Shown piece by piece: positions 1-7,573 of a stretch of 7,811 nucleotides of DNA (within the stretch, counting starts at the first letter, position 1; every line of letters begins with the position of its first letter). Both the position numbers and the translations under genes were made by a program. Below the pieces are notes generated by a model, which worked only from the letters and a program-made list of their open reading frames with translations, searched no databases and was not told the DNA's origin. The DNA lies in contig CANGUJ010000170.1 of assembly GCA_947456845.1 (NCBI GenBank), forward strand, positions 1-7,811. Reading direction: 5' to 3'. The stretch comes from Burkholderiales bacterium. GTDB lineage: Bacteria > Pseudomonadota > Gammaproteobacteria > Burkholderiales > JAEUOS01.

Positions 1-181
1 ATGGATGAAGGTCGCAACTTTGACTTTCCTCGCGTGTCTGTTCTATCACGCATGGGTCGGCATCCGGGACATCTGGATGGATTATGTCAAGCCGACGGGC
101 GTGCGTCTGGTGCTGCAGGTCGGCACGATAGTCTGGCTGGTGGCCTGCGGTATGTGGGCATTGAAAATATTCCTTCAGTGA
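1..181 (+). CDS. sdhD: Succinate dehydrogenase membrane anchor subunit SdhD, C-terminal part (5' end outside window)
   Basis: SdhD is one of two small inner-membrane subunits that hold SdhAB on the cytoplasmic face, bind heme b and form the quinone site of complex II. The reading frame starts at base 2 and gives 59 residues before the TGA at 179-181. It contains HAWVGIRDIWMDY followed by VKPTGVRL, which matches the HAW-(x)-DYVKP signature of E. coli SdhD. The His (codon 47-49) lines up with heme ligand His71, and the Tyr (83-85) with quinone-site Tyr83, at exactly the same 12-residue spacing. A hydrophobic last membrane helix follows (about 107-178). The stop lies 13 bases before sdhA, as in an sdhCDAB operon. 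An ATG-initiated reading of 1-195 in another frame is a shadow. The identity is firm from motif and position, although sequence similarity in this family is low. Confidence 0.93.
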   Translation, partial: WMKVATLTFLACLFYHAWVGIRDIWMDYVKPTGVRLVLQVGTIVWLVACGMWALKIFLQ

Positions 182-194
182 AGGGCGGGAAATA

Positions 195-1985
195 ATGGCA
201 TTGTCCGTAAGAAAATTCGACGCCGTGATCGTGGGAGCCGGTGGGGCCGGCCTGCGCGGCGCCCTGCAGCTCTCCGAGGCGGGACTCAAGGTGGCCGTCA
301 TGACCAAGGTGTTCCCGACCCGGTCGCACACCGTGGCGGCGCAGGGCGGCGTGGGCGCCTCGCTCGGCAACATGGGACCGGATTCGTGGCAGTGGCACAT
401 GTACGACACCGTCAAGGGCGGCGACTGGCTGGCCGACCAAGACGCCGCCGAGTTCCTGGCGCGCGAGGCGTCCAAGTGCGTCATCGAACTCGAGCACTTC
501 GGCATGCCCTTCGACCGCAACGAGGACGGCACCATCTACCAGCGGCCCTTCGGCGGGCACATGCAGAACATGGGCGCCGGCCCCGCAGTGCAGCGCTCAT
601 GCTGCGCCGCCGACCGCACCGGCCACGCCATGCTGCACACGCTTTACCAGCGCAACGTGCGCGCGAACACGCAGTTTTTCGTCGAGTGGATGGCGCTTGA
701 CCTGATCCGCGACCCGGTCGACGGCGCCGTGCTGGGCGTGACGGCTCTCGAGATGGAAACCGGCGAAGTGATGATCCTGCAGGCGCGCGCGACCCTGTTC
801 GCCACCGGCGGCGCCGGACGCATCTACGCATCCTCGACCAATGCCTTCATCAACACCGGCGATGGCCTTGGCATGGCGGCGCGTGCCGGCGTCCCGCTCG
901 AGGACATGGAGTTCTGGCAATTCCATCCCACTGGCGTCGCGGGTGCCGGCGTACTCATCACCGAAGGCGTGCGCGGCGAAGGGGGGTATCTGCTCAACAA
1001 GGACGGCGAGCGTTTCATGGAGCGTTACGCCCCTACCGCCAAGGACCTCGCCTCGCGCGACGTGGTTGCGCGCGCCATGGCCACGGAGATCAACGAGGGA
1101 CGCGGCGCCGGCAAAGAGGGCGATTATGTGCTTCTCAAGCTCGACCACCTCGGCCCAGACACCATCGACAAGCGCCTGCCCGGCATCCGCGAAATCGCCA
1201 AGAAATTCGCCAATGTCGACCCGGCCAAGGATCCGATTCCAGTGGTCCCGACCTGCCATTACCAGATGGGTGGGATCCCCACCAACTACCGCGGTGAAGT
1301 GGTGGCGCCCAGCAACGGCAATCCCAACGCGGTGGTCGAGGGTTTCTACGCCGCCGGTGAGTGTGCCTGCGCCTCGGTGCATGGCGCCAACCGCCTGGGC
1401 ACGAACTCGCTGACCGACCTTCTGGTGTTCGGCAAGGCGTCCGGCGACAGCATGATCAAGTACCTGGCCACCGGCAAGGCGCATCGCGACTTGCCGAAGG
1501 ACGCGGCCGAGCGCACCATGACCCGCCTGGACCGGCTGAACAACCAGAAGGACGGCGCCAACGTCCACGAGACGCGCGCAGAGATGCAGCGCGTCATGCA
1601 GCGCCATTGCGGGGTGTTCCGGTTCCCCGACATGCTGGTCGAAGGCGTGGCGAAGATCAAGGACGTCGCCGCCCGCGTGGCAGCGACCGAGATTTCCGAC
1701 AAATCCAGCGTCTTCAACACGGCACGCCTCGAAGCGCTGGAACTCGACAACCTCATCGAGGTGGCGCGCGCGACCATGGTATCGGCGGAGGCGCGCAAGG
1801 AAAGCCGCGGCGCGCATGATCGTGCCGACTGCCACGACACGCCTGAGCATCCGAACGGGCGCGACGACGAGAACTGGCTCAAGCACACACTGTGGTTCAA
1901 GGAAGGCGACAGGCTCGATTACAAGCCCGTGATCCTTCAGCCCCTCTCGACCGAATCCATCCCGGCCAAGGTACGCTCTTACTGA
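195..1985 (+). CDS. sdhA: Succinate dehydrogenase flavoprotein subunit SdhA
   Basis: SdhA is the catalytic subunit of complex II. It oxidises succinate to fumarate on covalently bound FAD and passes electrons to SdhB. The 596-residue product is close to the E. coli length (588). A Rossmann dinucleotide motif GAGGAG sits at residues 14-19. SHTVAAQGG follows at 44-52, where His45 is the expected site of covalent 8-alpha-histidyl FAD attachment. Active-site residues known from E. coli (His242, Arg286, His354, Arg399) are matched by His244 (HPTG), Arg288 (SRDVVAR), His355 (CHYQMGG) and Arg400 (ANRLGTNSL). The C-terminal helical and capping region ends with the usual LDYKP and a terminal Tyr. The ATG is preceded by GGGA at 187-190 and lies 13 bases after the sdhD stop. 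The gene is intact. Flavinylation probably depends on the sdhE located downstream. Confidence 0.99.
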   Translation: MALSVRKFDAVIVGAGGAGLRGALQLSEAGLKVAVMTKVFPTRSHTVAAQGGVGASLGNMGPDSWQWHMYDTVKGGDWLADQDAAEFLAREASKCVIELEHFGMPFDRNEDGTIYQRPFGGHMQNMGAGPAVQRSCCAADRTGHAMLHTLYQRNVRANTQFFVEWMALDLIRDPVDGAVLGVTALEMETGEVMILQARATLFATGGAGRIYASSTNAFINTGDGLGMAARAGVPLEDMEFWQFHPTGVAGAGVLITEGVRGEGGYLLNKDGERFMERYAPTAKDLASRDVVARAMATEINEGRGAGKEGDYVLLKLDHLGPDTIDKRLPGIREIAKKFANVDPAKDPIPVVPTCHYQMGGIPTNYRGEVVAPSNGNPNAVVEGFYAAGECACASVHGANRLGTNSLTDLLVFGKASGDSMIKYLATGKAHRDLPKDAAERTMTRLDRLNNQKDGANVHETRAEMQRVMQRHCGVFRFPDMLVEGVAKIKDVAARVAATEISDKSSVFNTARLEALELDNLIEVARATMVSAEARKESRGAHDRADCHDTPEHPNGRDDENWLKHTLWFKEGDRLDYKPVILQPLSTESIPAKVRSY

Positions 1986-2019
1986 AATCGATCGTCAACC
2001 AAGACCAGGCACGACTCAG

Positions 2020-2715
2020 ATGAAAATCTCGATTTACCGCTACGACCCGGACCGCGACGCCAGCCCCTACATGAAGGACTACGATGTCCAACTCGAGGCG
2101 TCCGACCGGATGCTGCTCGACGCGCTGGTTCGCGTGAAGGCCATGGACGATTCGTTCGCTTTCCGGCGCTCGTGCCGCGAAGGCGTGTGCGGTTCGGACG
2201 CCATGAACATCAACGGCAAGAATGGCCTCGCCTGCCTGACCAATGTCGCCGAGCTTGGCGACCATGTGGTGTTGCGCCCGCTGCCCGGGCTGCCCGTCAT
2301 CCGCGACCTGATCGTCGACATGACGCAGTTCTTCAAGCAATACCATTCGATTCGCCCGTATGTCGTGAACAACGACCCCCCGCCCGAGAAGGAGCGCCTG
2401 CAATCGCCCGACGACCGCGAGGAACTCAACGGCCTCTACGAATGCATCCTGTGCGCCTCCTGCTCGACATCCTGTCCGTCCTTCTGGTGGAACCCGGACA
2501 AGTTCGTCGGTCCCGCCGGCCTGCTGCAGGCCTATCGCTTCATCGCCGACACGCGTGACCAGGTGACCAGCGAGCGGCTCGACAACCTCGAGGATCCCTA
2601 TCGCCTGTTCCGGTGCCACACCATCATGAACTGCGTCGATGTCTGTCCCAAGGGACTCAATCCCACCAAGGCCATCGGCAAGATCAAGGAACTCATGGTG
2701 CGGCGCGCCGTCTAG
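2020..2715 (+). CDS. sdhB: Succinate dehydrogenase iron-sulfur subunit SdhB
   Basis: SdhB carries electrons from the SdhA flavin through three iron-sulfur clusters to quinone at the membrane. The product has 231 residues (238 in E. coli). The N-terminal ferredoxin-like domain has the [2Fe-2S] ligands Cys52, Cys57, Asp60 and Cys72 (CREGVCGSD...GLAC); the Asp in place of Cys is also found in E. coli. The C-terminal domain has C-x2-C-x2-C-x3-CP at Cys142, 145, 148 and 152, then Cys199, Cys205 and Cys209, which together supply the [4Fe-4S] and [3Fe-4S] ligands. Trp157 and His200 correspond to the quinone-site residues Trp164 and His207 of E. coli. The gene starts 34 bases after the sdhA stop with only a weak AGG-type ribosome site. 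It is intact and almost certainly co-transcribed with sdhA. Confidence 0.99.
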   Translation: MKISIYRYDPDRDASPYMKDYDVQLEASDRMLLDALVRVKAMDDSFAFRRSCREGVCGSDAMNINGKNGLACLTNVAELGDHVVLRPLPGLPVIRDLIVDMTQFFKQYHSIRPYVVNNDPPPEKERLQSPDDREELNGLYECILCASCSTSCPSFWWNPDKFVGPAGLLQAYRFIADTRDQVTSERLDNLEDPYRLFRCHTIMNCVDVCPKGLNPTKAIGKIKELMVRRAV

Positions 2716-2740
2716 GTGCCCCGCATTCCACGGCATTGCG

Positions 2741-3016
2741 ATGATTGATCCGATTGCGCTTTCCCGCCTGAAATGGCACAGCCGGCGTGGCATGCTGGAA
2801 AACGACCTCGTGCTCACGGCTTTTTTCCGGCGTCACGAGGCCGCTCTGGATGCTTCAGCGGCGCAAGGGCTGGCTGCGCTGCTCGCTCTTGAGGATGGCG
2901 ACCTCTGGGACCTGATCGCCGCGCGCAGCGAGCTCGCCCCCGACGCAGACAGGGCGGTCCATTCCGTGCTGGAGAAACTGCGTGAATGCACCACGCGACC
3001 GGCGATTTCCATATAG
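2741..3016 (+). CDS. sdhE: SdhE family FAD assembly factor (YgfY/Sdh5, DUF339)
   Basis: SdhE is a small cytoplasmic helper that binds SdhA and promotes covalent attachment of FAD. The 91-residue product begins MIDPIALSRLKWHSRRGMLE and contains the family signature RGxxE at Arg16-Gly17-Glu20, followed by END and a helical region with EDGDLWDLI, which matches the acidic-aromatic second half of the family. The length is typical (E. coli 88 residues). I chose ATG 2741 because family proteins have about 15 residues before the RG motif; the frame stays open upstream to 2639, but that part would overlap sdhB and has no family counterpart. No clear Shine-Dalgarno sequence precedes this start, and the sdhB stop is 25 bases upstream, so translation may rely on coupling to sdhB (inference). 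Its place directly after sdhB supports the role. Confidence 0.95.
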   Translation: MIDPIALSRLKWHSRRGMLENDLVLTAFFRRHEAALDASAAQGLAALLALEDGDLWDLIAARSELAPDADRAVHSVLEKLRECTTRPAISI

Positions 3017-3044
3017 TTGCACCCTCTAGAAAAGCAGACCATCC

Positions 3045-3049
3045 GGGAG
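3045..3049 (+). promoter_or_regulatory. Ribosome binding site of gltA
   Basis: GGGAG lies 5 bases upstream of ATG 3055 and 11 bases upstream of a second in-frame ATG at 3061. The spacing favours 3055 as the start, and rejects the longer open frame reaching back to 2986, which would overlap sdhE. Confidence 0.65.
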
Positions 3050-3054
3050 CCCCC

Positions 3055-4371
3055 ATGAGCATGAAGCCCAGTGAATCCAAAGCAACGCTGACCTTTTCCG
3101 ACGGCTCCCCGGCCGTCGACTTCCCGATCTACAAGGGCAGCATCGGGCCCGACGTGGTCGATATCCGCGCGCTGTACGGAAAGACCGGCAAGTTCACGTA
3201 CGACCCCGGGTTCATGTCGACGGCGGCGTGCAATTCCTCGATCACGTATATCGACGGCGACAAGGGCGAACTCCTGTATCGCGGCTATCCGATCGAGCAA
3301 CTGGCGGTCAATTGCGACTTCCTCGAGACCTGCTACCTTCTGCTCAACGGCGAGTTGCCGAACGCCGTCCAGCGCGACGAGTTCGTCAATCTTGTCACGC
3401 GCCACACGATGGTGCACGAGCAGATGCAGAACTTCTTCCGCGGCTTCCGGCGCGACGCCCATCCGATGGCCGTGCTGGTGGGCTCGGTTGGAGCGCTGTC
3501 TGCCTTCTACCACGACTCGCTCGACATCAACGACGCGCATCACCGCGAAGTCTCGGCGATCCGCCTGATCGCCAAGCTGCCGACCCTGGTGGCGATGGCC
3601 TACAAGTACTCTATCGGACAGCCGTTCATCTATCCGCGCAACGATCTTTCCTACACCGCCAACTTCATGCGCATGATGTTCGCCGTCCCGGCGGAGGACT
3701 ACAAGGTCAACGACGTCATGACACGCGCTCTCGACCGCATATTCATTCTTCACGCGGATCACGAACAGAACGCCTCGACCTCCACCGTACGGCTGTCCGG
3801 CTCGTCCGGCGCCAACCCGTTCGCGTGCATCGCGGCGGGCATTGCCTGTCTGTGGGGCCCGGCGCACGGCGGTGCGAACGAAGCAGCGCTAAACATGCTC
3901 TACGACATCCAGAAGCAGGGCGGCCTTCCCAAGATCGGCGAATTCATCGCGAAGGTCAAGGACAAGAGCTCCGATGTCAAGCTGATGGGTTTCGGCCATC
4001 GGGTCTACAAGAACTACGACCCGCGCGCCAAGCTCATGCGCGAGACCTGCCATGAAGTGCTCAACGAACTCGGCCTGCACGACGATCCCCTGTTCAAGCT
4101 GGCCATGGCTTTGGAAAAGGTGGCCCTCGAGGACGACTATTTCGTCCAGCGCAAGCTCTACCCGAACGTCGACTTCTACTCGGGCATCGTGCAAAAGGCG
4201 CTCGGCATCCCGGTGTCGTTGTTCACCGGCATTTTCGCGCTGGCGCGCACCGTCGGCTGGATTGCGCAGTGGAACGAGATGATTTCCGACCCCGAGCAGA
4301 AGATTGGCCGGCCGCGTCAGCTGTTCATCGGCAGTCCGCGGCGCGATGTCATCGCCATCGGAAAGCGCTAG
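3055..4371 (+). CDS. gltA: Citrate synthase, type II
   Basis: GltA condenses oxaloacetate and acetyl-CoA to citrate, the entry step of the TCA cycle, in the cytoplasm. The product has 438 residues (427 in E. coli) and includes the N-terminal domain typical of the Gram-negative hexameric type II enzymes, which are often inhibited by NADH. The catalytic triad known from E. coli (His264, His305, Asp362) is matched by His271 in WGPAHGGANEA, His315 in GFGHRVYKNYDPRAK and Asp373 in YPNVDFYSG. Further family blocks are YRGYPIEQLA, HADHEQNASTSTVRL and a C-terminal RPRQL at about 419-423. The gene starts 38 bases after sdhE and looks like the last gene of the sdh transcription unit, because a 283-base gap follows. 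No clear intrinsic terminator was seen after its stop. Allosteric behaviour cannot be read from this sequence with certainty. Confidence 0.98.
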   Translation: MSMKPSESKATLTFSDGSPAVDFPIYKGSIGPDVVDIRALYGKTGKFTYDPGFMSTAACNSSITYIDGDKGELLYRGYPIEQLAVNCDFLETCYLLLNGELPNAVQRDEFVNLVTRHTMVHEQMQNFFRGFRRDAHPMAVLVGSVGALSAFYHDSLDINDAHHREVSAIRLIAKLPTLVAMAYKYSIGQPFIYPRNDLSYTANFMRMMFAVPAEDYKVNDVMTRALDRIFILHADHEQNASTSTVRLSGSSGANPFACIAAGIACLWGPAHGGANEAALNMLYDIQKQGGLPKIGEFIAKVKDKSSDVKLMGFGHRVYKNYDPRAKLMRETCHEVLNELGLHDDPLFKLAMALEKVALEDDYFVQRKLYPNVDFYSGIVQKALGIPVSLFTGIFALARTVGWIAQWNEMISDPEQKIGRPRQLFIGSPRRDVIAIGKR

Positions 4372-4445
4372 GCGCGGCGGTGGCAAGGCATCGATAAGGC
4401 ACACAACTGCGCGTGTTTCCCCGTAATCGGCCGGCAAGCTTCAGG

Positions 4446-4454
4446 TGCTATGCT
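4446..4454 (+). promoter_or_regulatory. Possible extended -10 promoter element upstream of sucA
   Basis: TGCTATGCT reads as a TGn extension followed by a -10 hexamer with four of six matches to TATAAT. No good -35 is found 16 to 18 bases upstream. If it is used, transcription would begin near 4461 and the 4515-4541 hairpin would lie in the leader of sucA mRNA. It is a motif match only. Confidence 0.25.
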
Positions 4455-4482
4455 TGGTTATCCCCTCTCTCCGGACCCTGCT

Positions 4483-4500
4483 GATTGACATAGATTGATT
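4483..4500 (+). promoter_or_regulatory. Promoter-like patch with a perfect -35 hexamer and a 10-base direct repeat
   Basis: TTGACA at 4485-4490 is a perfect sigma-70 -35 hexamer in a locally AT-rich patch (about 4478-4513) within GC-rich DNA. No acceptable -10 hexamer lies 15 to 19 bases downstream, which weakens the promoter call. GATTGA occurs at 4483-4488 and again at 4493-4498, offset by 10 bases, about one helical turn, so the patch could instead be a regulator site. The position between gltA and sucA makes a control region likely, but the exact element is uncertain. Confidence 0.3.
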
Positions 4501-4514
4501 CGCACAATTGGTTG

Positions 4515-4541
4515 CGTGCGCCCGGCTTGCCAGGGCGCGCG
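4515..4541 (+). promoter_or_regulatory. Strong RNA hairpin upstream of sucA
   Basis: Bases 4515-4525 pair with 4530-4541. The stem has 11 pairs, including one T-G wobble (4517/4539), with a single bulged A at 4532. The loop is CTTG (4526-4529) closed by a G-C pair, a tetraloop type known to be unusually stable in RNA. No T tract follows, so it is not a standard intrinsic terminator. It lies about 113 bases before the sucA start and might affect mRNA stability or processing, or mark the end of read-through from gltA. Function is inference; the pairing is directly visible. Confidence 0.5.
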
Positions 4542-4641
4542 GCTCCTCGCCATCCGGTCAGGCCGTGTCGCGAGGGGGTCAATGCGGGGGCTTGCGAGAT
4601 AGCCCGGTCCGGATTGCCCGCACTGCATCGAGATACTCGAG

Positions 4642-4650
4642 AAAGGTGAA
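4642..4650 (+). promoter_or_regulatory. Ribosome binding site deciding the sucA start
   Basis: AAAGGTGAA is a good Shine-Dalgarno match, ending 4 bases before ATG 4655 and 7 before the adjacent ATG 4658. The frame is open for another 49 codons upstream to 4508, but that stretch lacks an ATG and does not resemble the family N-terminus, so the start is set here. Confidence 0.75.
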
Positions 4651-4654
4651 CGCC

Positions 4655-7516
4655 ATGATGAAGCAGTTCCAGTCAAACTCGTACCTGTTCGGGGGCAACG
4701 CCCCCTACGTCGAGGAGCTGTATGAGAGCTACCTCGACAACCCGGGCTCGGTGCCCGAAAAATGGCGCGCCTACTTCGATGCCCTGCAGGTCATGCCCAC
4801 GGCTGACGGTGCGGCTTCCGGGCGTGACGTGCCCCATGCGCCGGTCGTCGAGTCCTTCGCCCTGCGCGCCAAGGATGGCACTCTCAGACCGCAAGGCGGC
4901 TCAACGGTCGATCTGTCGATCGCGCGCAAGCAGGTTTTCGTCCAGCAGTTGATCGGCGCCTACCGCTTTCTCGGCACCCGCTGGGCAGACCTCGATCCGC
5001 TCAAGCGCGCCGAGCGCGCGCCGATCCCCGAACTCGAGCCGGCGTTCTACGACCTCACCGAGGCCGACATGGACACCACCTTCAACGCCCAGTCGCTGTA
5101 TTTCGGGCGCGAGTCCATGACGCTGCGAGACATCATCCAGGGGTTGCGCGAAACCTACTGCGGCACCATCGGCGCCGAGTTCATGTACATCAGCGACCCG
5201 GCCCAAAAGCGGTGGCTGCAGCAAAGGCTCGAGACGACGCGTTCGCGTCCGAATTTCGATGCCGACAAGAAGCGCCCCATCCTCGAGCGCATTACCGCGG
5301 CGGAAGGCCTGGAGCGCTACCTGCACACCAAGTATGTCGGCCAGAAACGCTTCTCGCTTGAAGGCGGGGAGAGCTTCATCGCCTCGATGGATGAACTCAT
5401 CCAGCGTGCCGGCGAAAAGGGCGTGCAGGAGATCGTCATCGGCATGGCGCATCGCGGCCGCCTGAACGTGCTGGTCAACACACTGGGCAAGATGCCCAAG
5501 GACCTGTTCGAGGAGTTCGAGGGCAAGCATGTGGACGACCTGCCCGCCGGGGACGTGAAGTACCACAAGGGCTTTTCCTCCGACATCTCCACGCCGGGCG
5601 GCCCGGTGCACCTGAGCCTAGCGTTCAACCCCTCGCACCTCGAGATCGTCAACCCGGTCGTCGAAGGCTCCTGCCGGGCCCGCATGGACAGGCGCGGCGA
5701 CGCCGACGGGTCCCAGGTGCTGCCCATCCTGGTCCACGGGGATGCGGCCTTCGCCGGGCAGGGCGTGGTCATGGAAACCCTCAACCTGGCGCAGACGCGC
5801 GGCTACGGCACTCACGGCACCGTGCATCTGGTGATCAACAACCAGATCGGCTTCACCACATCGGACCCGCGCGATTCGCGTTCCACGCTGTACTGCTCGG
5901 ACGTGGTCAAGATGATCGAAGCCCCCGTGCTCCACGTCAATGGGGACGATCCGGAGGCCGTGGTGCTCGCCACCCAGATCGCGATCGATTTCCGCGCCGA
6001 GTTCCGTAAGGACATCGTCGTCGACATCATCTGCTTCCGCAAGCTGGGTCACAACGAGCAGGATACCCCCGCCCTCACGCAGCCGCTGATGTACAAGCGC
6101 ATCGGCCAGCATCCGGGCACGCGCAAGCTGTACGGCGACAAGCTGGTCGCCCAGGGCGTCGTGCCCGAGGGCGAGCCCGACCGCATGGTCAAGTCCTTCC
6201 GCGACCTCATGGACGAGGGCAAGTCGACCGTCGAGTATGTGCTGTCGGACTTCAAGAGCAAGTATGCTGTCGACTGGGTGCCTTTCCTCAACAAGAAGTG
6301 GACCGACGCGGCCGATACCGCGCTGCCGCTCGCGGAACTCAAGCGCCTTGGCGAGCGTATCACCACCATTCCCGACAGCTTCAAGCTTCATCCGCTGGTC
6401 GAGACGCTCATCGGCAACCGCCGCAAGATGGCGCGCGGCGAATTGCCGCTCGACTGGGGCATGGGCGAACATCTGGGTTTCGCCTCGCTGGTGGCATCCG
6501 GCTATGCGGTGCGCATCACCGGCCAGGATTGCGGTCGCGGCACGTTCACGCACCGTCACGCGGTGCTGCACGACCAGAACCGCGAGAAATGGGACTCCGG
6601 CACCTACATCCCGCTGGCCAACATTTCGGACAAGCAGGCGCCGTTCACCGTGATCGATTCGGTCCTCTCCGAGGAAGCGGTGATGGGCTTCGAGTATGGC
6701 TATGCCGCCTCCGAGCCGAACACCCTGGTGATCTGGGAAGGCCAGTTCGGCGACTTCGCCAACGGCGCCCAGGTGGTGATCGACCAATTCATCACCTCGG
6801 GCGAGGTGAAGTGGGGGCGCGCCTGCGGCCTGACCCTGATGTTGCCGCATGGCTACGAAGGCCAGGGCCCGGAGCATTCGTCGGCGCGCATCGAGCGCTT
6901 CCTCCAGCTGTGCGCGGACCACAACATCCAGGTGGTGCAGCCGACCACGCCCGCGCAAATCTTCCACCTGCTGCGCCGCCAGATGGTGCGCTTGTTCCGC
7001 AAGCCGCTGGTGATCTTCACTCCGAAGTCGCTGCTGCGGCACAAGGAGGCGATTTCCGATCTGTCCGAGCTCGCGCGCGGCCAGTTCGACACGGTCATCG
7101 GCGAGGTCGACAAGACGATCAAGCCCAAGGACGTCAAGCGCGTGATCGCCTGTTCGGGCCGCGTCTACTACGACCTGGTGGCGACACGGCGCGAGAAGAA
7201 GCAAGACGACACTGCCATCATCCGGCTCGAGCAGCTCTATCCGTTCCCGCACAAGGCGCTCGCCGCCGAGCTGCGCAAGTACGAAAACGCGACCGAGCTC
7301 CTGTGGTGTCAGGACGAGCCGCAAAACCAGGGCGCGTGGTTCCAGATCCAGCACAACCTGCTCGAGAACATGTCGGAAGGCCAGAAGCTCGCCTATGCGG
7401 GGCGCGCGGCATCGGCGTCCCCCGCGGCCGGTTACATGGCCAAGCATGTCGAGCAGCAGAAGGCGTTGCTGGCCGCGGCGTTCGGCAAGACGCGCGGTTT
7501 CGTGCTCACCAAGTAA
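4655..7516 (+). CDS. sucA: 2-oxoglutarate dehydrogenase E1 component (thiamine diphosphate dependent)
   Basis: SucA (also called OdhA) decarboxylates 2-oxoglutarate on thiamine diphosphate and transfers the succinyl group to the lipoyl arm of SucB. The product has 953 residues (933 in E. coli). It begins MMKQFQSNSYLFGGNAPYVE, the short N-terminal segment thought to contact E2/E3. The E1 dehydrogenase domain (about 200-540) includes HTKYVGQKRFSLEGG, GMAHRGRLNVL with His266, HGDAAFAGQG with Asp363, and INNQIGFTT with Asn396; the last two are the expected Mg-ThDP ligands. The transketolase-like pyrimidine-binding domain (about 600-795) includes HGYEGQGPEHSSARIERFL at 732-750, and the family C-terminal domain (LEQLYPFPHK, WCQDEPQNQGAW) follows. 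The first two residues are both Met, so 4658 is an alternative start. A 283-base gap before it suggests its own promoter, and sucB follows after 71 bases in what looks like a sucAB operon. The gene is intact. Confidence 0.99.
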   Translation: MMKQFQSNSYLFGGNAPYVEELYESYLDNPGSVPEKWRAYFDALQVMPTADGAASGRDVPHAPVVESFALRAKDGTLRPQGGSTVDLSIARKQVFVQQLIGAYRFLGTRWADLDPLKRAERAPIPELEPAFYDLTEADMDTTFNAQSLYFGRESMTLRDIIQGLRETYCGTIGAEFMYISDPAQKRWLQQRLETTRSRPNFDADKKRPILERITAAEGLERYLHTKYVGQKRFSLEGGESFIASMDELIQRAGEKGVQEIVIGMAHRGRLNVLVNTLGKMPKDLFEEFEGKHVDDLPAGDVKYHKGFSSDISTPGGPVHLSLAFNPSHLEIVNPVVEGSCRARMDRRGDADGSQVLPILVHGDAAFAGQGVVMETLNLAQTRGYGTHGTVHLVINNQIGFTTSDPRDSRSTLYCSDVVKMIEAPVLHVNGDDPEAVVLATQIAIDFRAEFRKDIVVDIICFRKLGHNEQDTPALTQPLMYKRIGQHPGTRKLYGDKLVAQGVVPEGEPDRMVKSFRDLMDEGKSTVEYVLSDFKSKYAVDWVPFLNKKWTDAADTALPLAELKRLGERITTIPDSFKLHPLVETLIGNRRKMARGELPLDWGMGEHLGFASLVASGYAVRITGQDCGRGTFTHRHAVLHDQNREKWDSGTYIPLANISDKQAPFTVIDSVLSEEAVMGFEYGYAASEPNTLVIWEGQFGDFANGAQVVIDQFITSGEVKWGRACGLTLMLPHGYEGQGPEHSSARIERFLQLCADHNIQVVQPTTPAQIFHLLRRQMVRLFRKPLVIFTPKSLLRHKEAISDLSELARGQFDTVIGEVDKTIKPKDVKRVIACSGRVYYDLVATRREKKQDDTAIIRLEQLYPFPHKALAAELRKYENATELLWCQDEPQNQGAWFQIQHNLLENMSEGQKLAYAGRAASASPAAGYMAKHVEQQKALLAAAFGKTRGFVLTK

Positions 7517-7529
7517 CCCTTGTCCAATC

Positions 7530-7553
7530 GCACCGGCGGCCTGCGCCGGCTGC
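7530..7553 (+). other. Hairpin in the sucA-sucB spacer
   Basis: CCGGCG at 7533-7538 pairs with CGCCGG at 7544-7549 around a GCCTG loop. Past a bulged C at 7550, GCA 7530-7532 can pair with TGC 7551-7553, giving 9 pairs in total. No T tract follows, so it is unlikely to terminate fully. It begins 14 bases after the sucA stop and ends before the sucB ribosome site, which suits an mRNA processing or stability element within the operon (inference). It may also be chance in GC-rich DNA. Confidence 0.4.
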
Positions 7554-7573
7554 AACCTGCTCAAAAAGAAGGC

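Noticed and set aside
1..195. ATG-initiated open frame of 64 codons at the window start
   Set aside because: It is out of frame with sdhD, whose HAW and DYVKP motifs read from base 2. It has no recognisable family features.
597..1886. 429-codon open frame on the minus strand across sdhA
   Set aside because: It lies wholly opposite a gene with all catalytic motifs. Long antisense frames are expected in GC-rich DNA with strong third-position bias, and the translation shows no recognisable domain.
2833..3867. 344-codon minus-strand open frame across sdhE and gltA
   Set aside because: It spans two real genes on the other strand, and its translation is Arg/Val/His-rich without family motifs.
4372..4430. 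Intrinsic terminator after gltA
   Set aside because: Only short stems such as ACAC/GTGT near 4401-4416 were found, with no solid GC stem followed by a T run.
4574..4590. Two GGGGG runs suggesting a G-quadruplex in the sucA leader
   Set aside because: Only two long G runs are present nearby. Four runs of adequate length with short loops are not available.
4583..4622. Second stem TGCGGG/CCCGCA in the sucA leader
   Set aside because: Only six pairs enclose 28 bases, and inner alternatives compete, so it is weak evidence for a defined structure in GC-rich DNA.
4508..4654. Possible 49-residue N-terminal extension of SucA
   Set aside because: It has no ATG start and no resemblance to the E1 N-terminus, and a good ribosome site lies directly before ATG 4655.
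5618..7564. 648-codon minus-strand open frame across sucA
   Set aside because: It is a codon-bias shadow of sucA. The composition is typical of antisense translation (rich in Leu, Val, Arg, His), with no domain recognised.
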